Positions 14,086 through 22,701 of a DNA stretch of 26,817 nucleotides are shown here, in pieces. The notes under the pieces are model-generated. The model saw only the letters and a list, made by a program, of their open reading frames with translations, had not been told where the DNA came from and did no database searches. The first letter of the stretch is position 1. Each line of letters starts with the position of its first letter. Made by a program: the position numbers and the translations under genes. The DNA is from a virus. The stretch lies in IMG/VR virus record IMGVR_UViG_3300047667_000677, positions 1 to 26,817 of that record. The stretch is one strand, 5' to 3'.

Positions 14086-16089
14086 ATGAAAATTGAGACA
14101 TGGCAAAATAGACGCTCCACTTCTGTAGAGAAGGCTTTGGTTAGGGCTAACACTATGGGTACGCCTAGAGAGCATCAATTCTTTGAGCAGGACTTCAAGG
14201 CCGCAAAGTCAGGCTCGCAAGTCAACAGCGAGACTCGCAACAGACTAAACACTAAGACCAATCTTGGTGATATTGTTGCCACATCCGTAATCTCGGCTGC
14301 TGCCTCGGCTGCTAATAACTGGAATCAAGAGCGAATAGCTGAAAAGAAGGCGCAAGGACAACAGGGTGCAAAGGACTTAGCTAATGAGTACGTTAAGAAA
14401 TACGTTAGCGCCGCCGCCGTTCGTGCTGGCGCTACTACAGGCGCGGGACTCTACACAGTGTCAGAAGGTGGGAGCGTTACGCTGAACTCCACTTCAGTAG
14501 AAGAGAATACAGCCGCCATTTATCAGGCTGCGGTAGATAATATAACCGAACAAGTTGAAGGCAATGAACACGCAAAAGACGTAATAGGTTACTTTAAAGA
14601 ATCTGTATCTAATATTGACTCACAAACCAATGATATTATAAATAACACGGCAATTTCGGGTGCTTTTTCGGTAATTGACGGAACGACAAAACTGGGATTC
14701 GCTAACGCAAAAAACAAATTCGACATACAGGCTGAAGTAGAAAGAGCAAAAAAGGTAATGCTTAACGGCAAGAGGTATTATTCCGACGGTCAAATAGATT
14801 TATTCGCACAGCAAAGCCAGATTTCCAGCGAGAAAAACGGACTAGACTCAGCCTTAAAATCTTTAGAGGCGTATGCGATCATCTCAGGTGATGACGATGC
14901 ATTTAACACCACTTACTCAGCACTACTTGATACGTTCACTAGCGGCGCTTATTCCAATGTTTCTGGCGAGCATATGTCAAAGGTGAGAGGCGCAGCTAAG
15001 AACATCAAAGACCTCGCCATAGAGCGAAATAGAGTAAGGCGAGTGGCTAATTTTCACAAAGACAATAGAAACGGGGAGATTAACAGGGAAGACCCATACT
15101 CGGTTTACACGCCCGAACGGGCTGAAGATATAATAAACCAACAGATCAAGCCAAAGGCTGAGACAACCCCACTCCAAAAACAGGCGCATACAACAAAAAC
15201 CAATAGACTTCTTAGGGAGATTGATGATGGAACGCTAAAGCGAAGATTGCAAGAGCAAGGTGAGTGGGATTATGGCATCTCTAACTTTGACAACCATGAG
15301 CGATACCTTCAAGAGTATGACTTTCAGCATTCAAACCAAAACAACAGTCAGATAAATTCTTGGATAAACACCCGCCGAGATGAAGTTGTTGCTTCGGGAC
15401 TAATAAAAGTAGAGGCTCAGATTAAGGGCATAACCCTTGGCCTTGGTAATGCGGAAGATTTAGCCGAGGTAGCAGCAAATATTAATTTGCTCACCCCAGC
15501 GGTATCAAGCGATATTCAAGCACAGTTAGTGGCAAACGCCACACTCTTTCAGTCAATATCGCAAGAAACGACTGCCGACATTGACTCAGGCAAGATAAAC
15601 AACCCTGACGAGTTCACGCACCCTGATGCTTTAGCGGCTCAATACATATCGCCAAATACGCTGCCTAGACAGATTAAGGAGATAACAGGAGTATCTAATA
15701 TAGAAGATACTGAATGGCAAAAAGTAAGCGATCAGCTTTACGCTGAGTCTGGTTCGCTGCAATGGCTTGCTGGCAGGATTGATCGTACTGCTAATTCCAA
15801 TGACACGATAGAAAAAATGGTGAAGGATATGGATGCATACATAGCGGTTCATCCAGAGTTAGGGCTTACTTCTGACATGGAAACTCTAAAGGCTAATAAG
15901 GACGCTAGAGAACTATGGAAAAGCGCAAACAATATAACAAAGGCGCAAGCGCAACTTCTAGGCGCTTTAAAGTCCAGCTATATTTCTTTGAAAAAGCCGA
16001 TTGAAGAATACAGAGCTAGAGAAAAAGCCAAGCAGGATAGGATAGACTCATACAATAAAGCCAAAGCTCTAAAAAACAGGGGTAACTAG
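14086..16089 (+). CDS. Internal virion protein, T7 gp15 position
   Basis: 667 residues, largely helical with many Asn, Gln and charged residues, and no signal peptide or strong membrane segment. Size, composition and place after the gp14-like gene suggest the gp15-like ejection protein, which forms the periplasmic part of the DNA-translocation tube in T7. One segment (SVISAAASAANNWNQERIAE, about 68-87) opens a small-residue helix. The C-terminal 60 residues are a charged coiled coil (IEEYRAREKAKQDRIDSYNK). GGAAG lies six bases before the ATG. I see no enzymatic motif. Confidence 0.75.
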   Translation: MKIETWQNRRSTSVEKALVRANTMGTPREHQFFEQDFKAAKSGSQVNSETRNRLNTKTNLGDIVATSVISAAASAANNWNQERIAEKKAQGQQGAKDLANEYVKKYVSAAAVRAGATTGAGLYTVSEGGSVTLNSTSVEENTAAIYQAAVDNITEQVEGNEHAKDVIGYFKESVSNIDSQTNDIINNTAISGAFSVIDGTTKLGFANAKNKFDIQAEVERAKKVMLNGKRYYSDGQIDLFAQQSQISSEKNGLDSALKSLEAYAIISGDDDAFNTTYSALLDTFTSGAYSNVSGEHMSKVRGAAKNIKDLAIERNRVRRVANFHKDNRNGEINREDPYSVYTPERAEDIINQQIKPKAETTPLQKQAHTTKTNRLLREIDDGTLKRRLQEQGEWDYGISNFDNHERYLQEYDFQHSNQNNSQINSWINTRRDEVVASGLIKVEAQIKGITLGLGNAEDLAEVAANINLLTPAVSSDIQAQLVANATLFQSISQETTADIDSGKINNPDEFTHPDALAAQYISPNTLPRQIKEITGVSNIEDTEWQKVSDQLYAESGSLQWLAGRIDRTANSNDTIEKMVKDMDAYIAVHPELGLTSDMETLKANKDARELWKSANNITKAQAQLLGALKSSYISLKKPIEEYRAREKAKQDRIDSYNKAKALKNRGN

Positions 16090-16091
16090 AA

Positions 16092-18359
16092 ATGAGTGAC
16101 CATAATTATCTATTAGAAACATTTAAAGAAGACCGAATTAAGGCTAATGGTCAAACTCAGTATCCTGATACGCCCCTGCCTGACTTCATTCTTAATCCGA
16201 ATCCAGATAAGATGGGCGAGGCTGCACTTATTGAGAATCCAGAATTCCAAGAGCAAGCTAGGATAATGTATACGGAGACAATGAGGGCTAGTTACCTTCA
16301 TTACCTGAATCAAACCGAGGCATACAAGGCCGCTAATGAGCTTGATGATGGCTACTTAGATGATCCCGCAGACATTGCTAGATGGGCGATTGCTGATGTA
16401 ACTTGGTCACGGCACAATGATGTTCGCTGGTTCTTGAATATAGGAAAGATGAAGAACGCCAATCCCGACCTTCTTGTTGCTTGGGCTAACGTAGATAATA
16501 TGTATGAGCAAACTCCAGACTTAGCTACTGGAGACTTTAGCTCTGAGTCATGGAAGCAGTTCGGCAGGGGAGCAATAAAAGGACTTCTATCGCCTTCAAC
16601 TCTATTTGGCGGGAGTATTATTGCTAAGGCGGCTTTTGGAAAGGTGGTTACTCAAAGTATGCGATCAGTGCTTCATTCCGCAGCTAAACAAGCGGTTAAG
16701 AGTGAAATAGGTAGACGTAGAGCAACTAAGGCTCTTAAATTTACTGGTGTTGCTGCTATTGGTGCTGCTGAAGGCGCTGCATATTCTGTTGGCTCTGCCA
16801 GAACAAATGAAAGTCTTGATATTTATGCGTCAGGCGCGTCTTCCCTCGATCAGCCTATTTCTCGTGATCCTGAAATTACTCGTCAGGCGGCAAGGGACGG
16901 GGCTGCAATGGGCGCGTTGCTTGTTGGTGGCGGGGCTGCAATTGGACTCGCAGCTAAAGGAAGTATCGCTCTGGCTCAAAAGTTCTTGGTCAAGAGAGGT
17001 GAGGCTGTCGGCGGTAATGCTGGTAGTCCTAACAATACATTTGTTGATAGCGATGCTGCTGCGATGAACTTTGCTGCCAAGCATGGTGATGGACAGGTTA
17101 GAGATGTAGAAGTTAGTGCTAACCATCCAGTAGCAATTGAGAAGGAACGAGTTACAGCTCAAGATTTAAGTGAGGCCATTGGGGTTCATATTTCAGATGA
17201 AGTAGCTACGGCTATCAGGCAAGAGATAAAGCTCGCTAATCAAGGCAAAGACGCAGACCCAAGAGACTTAGAGTTTCCTGATACTGTATTAACTTCGGAT
17301 GCCTTGAACACACCAACCCTCACAAAGATACTTACTGATAACGGCGTTGATCTTGTGGCTTACTCTGAGAAGAACGTAAGTGACGAAGAAATGAGAACCT
17401 TGATGGGTGCTGTGGATGGGTTTCATTTAGACCCCAAAGACTTGCTGTATCGAGGAATGCGTGAAGAGAACGACAATGAGAAGCTAATCGGCACTCAATG
17501 GGCTTCACCAAACCCTGACCTTGCAGGCGCGTACTCTAAAGACTTCTTTGATAATGTTTATACCGAAGGCTCTAATGTTCTCCCTGTTGTAATGAAGCAT
17601 AAGAACTTGTTCAATACTGCCGATCACGGAATTAAAGATGGGTCTCTTGAGGTTGTCACTAGCGAAAAGCTAAAGAGCCTGATTAAAGCTACCCTGCCTG
17701 AAGGTGAGGAAACTAAGTTAGACCAGATTCTTAGCGGGCTTGACGGTAAATCTAAGCGGGCTATGCACGAGTGGTGGGGCGAGCCTTCTGTTGTTGAAGC
17801 CTTGCAAGGCGCGGGTTTTGATGGCATTAAATCAACTCAAGGCCGAGGCAAGAACAGCATCCCGATTCAGGGCGTTTTTGACCCCAAGCATATGAAGTCA
17901 AAGTTCGCTAAGTTCGCCACTCCAACTGCCATGATGGTAGCGGCAGACATTGGAGCGAAAGAACTTGATGATGAAGATGCCAGCCTAGATCGCTCTGGCG
18001 TTAGCACTAGCTATAAGGTGTTCGATCAATCCAAGATGGTCAATCTAGGTACTCGCAAATACAAAGAAGGCGTTCCTAACTTTGTAGACAGATACATGAA
18101 CCCATCTAAGCATCCGTTTATGTCAAACGAAGACGGCAGTAAAAGCACTCATAGAATGATGCAGTCTGGTAATATCACATACCCTAGTATTATCCAGAAC
18201 GATAAGGGTAAACTAGAAAGCCTTGAACCAGATGATGCACTCAACTATGCTAATGCCACTGGTGAGTTTGAGCTTCATGCAGATGAAAACACAGCTAGTG
18301 AGTGGGCTATGGGTAAATATAAATCGGTCAGCAATGAACCACAGGCGTTTGAGAAATAA
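16092..18359 (+). CDS. Ejection-block protein with putative ADP-ribosyltransferase-like domain
   Basis: 755 residues, extra to the T7-like set of three internal proteins. Three regions can be seen. About 1-200 is helical. At 214-236 and 270-297 there are hydrophobic Ala/Gly-rich segments that could insert in a membrane. At 450-605 the pattern fits the ADP-ribosyltransferase fold found in phage polyvalent proteins: LLYRGMREEN (Arg 454), GTQWASPNPDLAGAYS (Ser 472), VLPVVMKHKNLF, then AGFDGIKS (575-580) and IPIQGVFDPKHMKS (Gln 593). Family members typically read 'yhGt', 'faT-dp--A--Ya', 'PV-l--kNp', 'GyDGv' and 'y-vFdp-qIKS'. Catalysis is not proven, since the first-motif His is replaced by Arg. 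A protein in this place is likely packaged and delivered to the cell with the DNA. AGGGGTAACTAGAAATG provides the start. Confidence 0.75.
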   Translation: MSDHNYLLETFKEDRIKANGQTQYPDTPLPDFILNPNPDKMGEAALIENPEFQEQARIMYTETMRASYLHYLNQTEAYKAANELDDGYLDDPADIARWAIADVTWSRHNDVRWFLNIGKMKNANPDLLVAWANVDNMYEQTPDLATGDFSSESWKQFGRGAIKGLLSPSTLFGGSIIAKAAFGKVVTQSMRSVLHSAAKQAVKSEIGRRRATKALKFTGVAAIGAAEGAAYSVGSARTNESLDIYASGASSLDQPISRDPEITRQAARDGAAMGALLVGGGAAIGLAAKGSIALAQKFLVKRGEAVGGNAGSPNNTFVDSDAAAMNFAAKHGDGQVRDVEVSANHPVAIEKERVTAQDLSEAIGVHISDEVATAIRQEIKLANQGKDADPRDLEFPDTVLTSDALNTPTLTKILTDNGVDLVAYSEKNVSDEEMRTLMGAVDGFHLDPKDLLYRGMREENDNEKLIGTQWASPNPDLAGAYSKDFFDNVYTEGSNVLPVVMKHKNLFNTADHGIKDGSLEVVTSEKLKSLIKATLPEGEETKLDQILSGLDGKSKRAMHEWWGEPSVVEALQGAGFDGIKSTQGRGKNSIPIQGVFDPKHMKSKFAKFATPTAMMVAADIGAKELDDEDASLDRSGVSTSYKVFDQSKMVNLGTRKYKEGVPNFVDRYMNPSKHPFMSNEDGSKSTHRMMQSGNITYPSIIQNDKGKLESLEPDDALNYANATGEFELHADENTASEWAMGKYKSVSNEPQAFEK

Positions 18360-18361
18360 TT

Positions 18362-21300
18362 ATGGGCTTATTTAGAGACAGCACTAGAAAAATATTTGGT
18401 TTTAAGCCAAAGAATCCAGTTAAGGCATTAAGAGAGAAAAATCAGGCTCAAAGGCAAGCTACCGCCGATGGCCTAAACGAGCAGTATCGTCAGGCTGAAG
18501 CAGAAGAAGCAATCCAGACAGAGGTATCCGAGGCGGCAGATAGGGATGCCCAGATAGCGGCGATAGAGCTTGAGTCTGGTGTTGATGCGCCCAAAGAAAG
18601 AATTAAAGCTGAAGGCGACGGCAATGTTAGCCCTAATGAAGGAGGTGAGTCTACCCCTAGCCCAGCTCCAGAGGAAGACTCAACTGGAAAGATGAAGGGG
18701 GCATTCAGGAATGTAGATCGCGATGAACAGGCCTATAACCTTGCAGACTCAGATAGAGAGGCGGGATACAAGGCTCACAAGCAAGTAGACCCTAAAGTAA
18801 TGGAGGCAGCATTAAGCCACGAGCCGCTTGATGGGATAGTTAATGTCGCTCGTACCGATTCTCGAAACACCTCTATGCTCGGTCAGGTTTCTGAGGATAC
18901 CTACAATACCGCCCTTAGAGCTGCGTTCTTGAAAGCTAAAAAAGAGCGAGTAGAGAAGACGGTTAATGACTTTGAGCCAGAATTAAGAGATGAATTACTA
19001 AAGCACAACTGGATGGATCGAGTTCTTGAAAAAGACAAAGAATTAGGTGGTCAGAAGAAGAGAATACCAAAAACCAGAGAAATGCAGCAAGCGGCGGCAC
19101 ACAAGGTTGTAGGTTTTGATAAAGTAAAGTGGCTTGATAAAGAGATGGCTGATCCAAAATCGCCTATCAACGACAAAAATCATGACGTATATGCGTTCCC
19201 AAATACGCCCTCTGCCGTTGCCTACAGAAAGGCGCATATTGCAGCACTAAACTCAACTCTATCCCTTGCTGATATAGGAAATAGAGGTAGAGGGCTAACA
19301 GACGAGCTAATGAGGAAGCGTGAAGACGAAGACATTATGGGTGATATTGTTCTTGGTCAAATGGGTTTGTTTGAAATGCAGCTAACAGAAATGTATGAAG
19401 AATCTGTACGGATGATTGGCAAAGGCGGCGGCACATCAGAAGAAAAGTACAACTTGTTGAAAGGGCTAACAAACGCTAAAGCCACAACTGAAAGTATCGC
19501 TGGCAGGGCTAAAAACTTCAGTGATAATTTGAGAGCTATGAGCGTTCCTGCGGGGTCTGCTGCATTCCGAGGCGCTGAAATTAAGAACATCATGGATAAT
19601 TTTGAAACTGGGGGGATGTTTCAGGCTAGGAATGTTGACCGTCTTATCGCCGCCCTAGTTGCTACTGACGGAAACCTAAAGAATCTCGCTAAACTTACTG
19701 AAAAATATTCAGGCAAGAGGGTTTTTGATGGCATCTATGAAGCGTTCATATCCAATCTGTTTTGGGATTTAACCATTCATAAGTTTAATATGCTTAGTTC
19801 TGGGGTACACCTTACTGCAAGTTTAGCTGGTGTTTCGGCTGGTGCTGCCGTAGGTGAGCTTAGAAGGGCTATGTCAAAGAACAAGAACCTTGATGCAGCT
19901 TCATTTGGAGAGGCTAAAGCCTACGCTTATGGCCTGAAGGTGAACTTTAATCAGATGTGGGAGAACATGCAGTTGGGGTATAGAATGGGAGTTGAGCGCG
20001 GAACTAATGAAGACCTTCCTTCATCAACCCGTTTCTTTCAGTCTAGCGAACCTTCATTTGGCGCTCATATGCTTCCTCCATCCCTTCAAGATGGACTGCT
20101 GGGTGCAGGGCTTGAGACATACGCAAAAATATTCATTCGACCAACAAGGGGAATGATTTCTAGTGTCGATCAGGTGTACAGAGAATTGGCTAAGTCGGCT
20201 ACTGGGGCGCAAATAATATACAGAATACTTACCACTAGAGAAAAGCTAGAGCCTTACAGCGAAGAGTTTAATCTGAGGGCTAGATTGATTGCCGATGGCG
20301 AAGACCCAAAATATTCACATTACGTTAATGACGAAGCATTAGAGGCTGGAGCTAAGGCTGTTTTCCAGAATAGAACTAATAGCCTCGCAATGAGAGCAGT
20401 CCGTCTTGCTAATGAAATTCCTGGGATGCGTTACCTAACTACGTTTGCCCAAACAATTGATAATATGTTTGCGGTGGGACTTGAGTACAGTCCTTTATCC
20501 CCTGTGTTTACAAGACATAGAGCTGAATGGAATAAAGGCGGCGCAGAACGAGACATAATGGTTGGCAAGGTTGGCTTAGGCTCTCTTGCTTTAGGCACTA
20601 TGATTGGTATGCAGCTACAGCAAGACTATAAAGACAAAGATACTGGCGCAGTAATTCGACACTCAAACATAAATACGGGAAACACAAGAGACTTCGCGGG
20701 AATGAGAATGAAGTCGGCAATGGGTCGCACCATAGGGCATCTAAGCATACCTGTATTTAATAAAGATAGCGGCAAGTATGAAGGTGAGAATATTGATTTT
20801 GACTTAAACAGGATGGGGGTATCGTTTCACACCGTCTTGCATTTCGCTCAAATAACAGAACTCGCTTTATTGATACGTGATCCCGCAACAGCCGCTTCAT
20901 TTACGACTCAGATTGCCGCCTCACTTGGAGATATGCTTACAAATTACTCTGCAATGGGTGGGTTTACAACTGTCAATCAATTATTATCAGGCAGAATTGG
21001 GATTGATGATACTATTATTGATGTCTGGTCTAGGCTAACTCCGTTCTCTAATGGCATGACTCAGATGCTTTCCCATAGCTTAGGTCACGGCAGCGAATAC
21101 AAGAGACAAGTCATCCCAAGCAGAACGGGCGCAACAAAGAAAGAAGTTTCAGGAATGATTGTAGAGCAGTGGGATATGGAGATGGAGAGCAGAATGATAA
21201 ACTTCTCATCTTCTGACTCAGAAGTACAGACTGCAACCGCAATTGAGACAGCCCTAAAAGACATAGAGCAGATGTTTCTTGACATAGATCAATTCATCCC

Positions 21301-22078
21301 TGCTGCCGTGGCTAAATACATGCAGATAGTCAACCCGTTCACTAACGATATGCTTGTTGGCAACAGTTCGCTTGACCCTGAGATAACTGTTTTCGGAACA
21401 AAAGCATTTCATACCTCGCCAAACGAAATCGGTATAACTGGTCTGGTCTTAGATGAATACATATCAAAGAATCACTGGGCTGATAGGCGTGAGCCTATAA
21501 TTTATGCTGAGTTCAATAAGAACGGGTATGCCCCGCAAAGAGTTTCTAGGGTAATGACCTTTGATTTTCTCGACCTAGACGGAAATCCTCACAGCATAGA
21601 CGTTAGCCTTGACGTTCTTGACTACCGAGCCAAAAAATTAGCTGAAGAAAATGGCGTTAAAGACGCAGAACACAGAAGTATAACTGCGTCCTATACCAGA
21701 TACGCTGAGTTTGCAGGTAAAATATACTTGGATGGGATGGAGGCGCTAATTAACACTCAGGCTTATACAGACTCTAAGCCTAGAAATAGAGGGCTTGATG
21801 ATCGTAGTGATTTAATGACCAAAGAAACAACTAGGCTAAGAGCTATGGCAAGGGAGCAGTTTTTAGCGGATGACAGCAACGCTTACATTGTTGAAATGCT
21901 TAAAGAAGAAGTCATTCGGCAGATGAATTTTCCTGATGAAAGCTACATTCTAAATGCACCTTCATATAAAGATCAGGTAAAGCAGATCAACTTGGCTGAC
22001 GAAAGGAGGGCTAACAAACCCCCTGTCACTTTACATAAGCCTGAAGATAACAGAGTACCAAAGAGGATTCAGCCATGA
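18362..22078 (+). CDS. Large internal virion (DNA ejection) protein, T7 gp16 position
   Basis: 1238 residues, the largest gene. After a charged N-terminus with a low-complexity linker (about 70-105), the protein is helical. It has hydrophobic segments such as MLSSGVHLTASLAGVSAGAA (477-496) and VGLGSLALGTMIGMQ (about 737-751). The segment NEIPGMRYLTTFAQTIDNMF plus EYSPLSPVF recalls the 'PFi-Tp-nif---le-sP' signature of large phage ejection and polyvalent-associated proteins (LPD38-like), from memory. It should form the inner-membrane end of the ejection channel. No lytic transglycosylase motif, present in T7 gp16, can be found. It ends with a Pro/Arg-rich tail and overlaps the next gene by four bases (ATGA). 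Confidence 0.8.
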   Translation: MGLFRDSTRKIFGFKPKNPVKALREKNQAQRQATADGLNEQYRQAEAEEAIQTEVSEAADRDAQIAAIELESGVDAPKERIKAEGDGNVSPNEGGESTPSPAPEEDSTGKMKGAFRNVDRDEQAYNLADSDREAGYKAHKQVDPKVMEAALSHEPLDGIVNVARTDSRNTSMLGQVSEDTYNTALRAAFLKAKKERVEKTVNDFEPELRDELLKHNWMDRVLEKDKELGGQKKRIPKTREMQQAAAHKVVGFDKVKWLDKEMADPKSPINDKNHDVYAFPNTPSAVAYRKAHIAALNSTLSLADIGNRGRGLTDELMRKREDEDIMGDIVLGQMGLFEMQLTEMYEESVRMIGKGGGTSEEKYNLLKGLTNAKATTESIAGRAKNFSDNLRAMSVPAGSAAFRGAEIKNIMDNFETGGMFQARNVDRLIAALVATDGNLKNLAKLTEKYSGKRVFDGIYEAFISNLFWDLTIHKFNMLSSGVHLTASLAGVSAGAAVGELRRAMSKNKNLDAASFGEAKAYAYGLKVNFNQMWENMQLGYRMGVERGTNEDLPSSTRFFQSSEPSFGAHMLPPSLQDGLLGAGLETYAKIFIRPTRGMISSVDQVYRELAKSATGAQIIYRILTTREKLEPYSEEFNLRARLIADGEDPKYSHYVNDEALEAGAKAVFQNRTNSLAMRAVRLANEIPGMRYLTTFAQTIDNMFAVGLEYSPLSPVFTRHRAEWNKGGAERDIMVGKVGLGSLALGTMIGMQLQQDYKDKDTGAVIRHSNINTGNTRDFAGMRMKSAMGRTIGHLSIPVFNKDSGKYEGENIDFDLNRMGVSFHTVLHFAQITELALLIRDPATAASFTTQIAASLGDMLTNYSAMGGFTTVNQLLSGRIGIDDTIIDVWSRLTPFSNGMTQMLSHSLGHGSEYKRQVIPSRTGATKKEVSGMIVEQWDMEMESRMINFSSSDSEVQTATAIETALKDIEQMFLDIDQFIPAAVAKYMQIVNPFTNDMLVGNSSLDPEITVFGTKAFHTSPNEIGITGLVLDEYISKNHWADRREPIIYAEFNKNGYAPQRVSRVMTFDFLDLDGNPHSIDVSLDVLDYRAKKLAEENGVKDAEHRSITASYTRYAEFAGKIYLDGMEALINTQAYTDSKPRNRGLDDRSDLMTKETTRLRAMAREQFLADDSNAYIVEMLKEEVIRQMNFPDESYILNAPSYKDQVKQINLADERRANKPPVTLHKPEDNRVPKRIQP

Positions 22079-22701
22079 CAGTAGCGACAGGTGAGATTAA
22101 AAGCTCACAACACACTGGTGACGGGGTAGAAGATACCTTTCCAATTTCATTCAAGTGGTGGAAGAAGGCTGATATTGTCGTAACCGTCGATGGGGTTATT
22201 ATTAGCGACAGTCTTTGGGCTGCGGCTTTTGCAGATGGCACAGCGTTTGGCTCTAGCAACATCCAATCTTGGGTTGTGTTCACTACACCACCTGATGCGG
22301 CTTCGGCTGTAGTACTAACGCAGGTGTTAACCGTCACACAAGAGACTGATTACAGCCCATTCGGTAGCTTTAAAGCTGAATCTCACGAAGGGGCGCTAGA
22401 TAAAATGACAATCTTGCTTCAAAACGCTGTTTTAGCTATAGGAACAGAAACAAGAACATCGTCAACAACTCCAAGCGGGACACCGTATGGAACAATAACC
22501 CACGATGGCTCTGGAAATTACACAGTCCAAGAAGGTAGTTATGTGGCGGGATCATTAAGTGTTAGTGATAATGGTCAAATCCTGTATCATGGGTTAGGCA
22601 TAACAGAGTTAGACCCTACTGCTGGCACTTTTAGTGCGGATAGTGGCATATGGGAAAATCAAGCAACATTAATAGCAAGGTATAATCATGTCCCATCATA
22701 A
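22075..22701 (+). CDS. Tail fibre N-terminal/adaptor protein (T7 gp17 N-terminus type)
   Basis: 208 residues. The first 125 match the pattern of tail-fibre attachment domains: a strand-rich start (GDGVEDTFPISFKWWKKADI, then VVTVDG), a long hairpin, and LTQVLTVTQETDYSPFGSFK plus ESHEGALDKMTILLQN ('R-tp-tQ-tdy---d-f-a-t-E-alDkl-ml-q'). The C-terminal 60 residues are a small beta domain ending in a basic YNHVPS. Such proteins bind the nozzle and carry the receptor-binding fibre, which is probably the next gene, overlapping by 14 bases. It overlaps the upstream ejection gene by ATGA. Confidence 0.88.
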   Translation: MTVATGEIKSSQHTGDGVEDTFPISFKWWKKADIVVTVDGVIISDSLWAAAFADGTAFGSSNIQSWVVFTTPPDAASAVVLTQVLTVTQETDYSPFGSFKAESHEGALDKMTILLQNAVLAIGTETRTSSTTPSGTPYGTITHDGSGNYTVQEGSYVAGSLSVSDNGQILYHGLGITELDPTAGTFSADSGIWENQATLIARYNHVPS

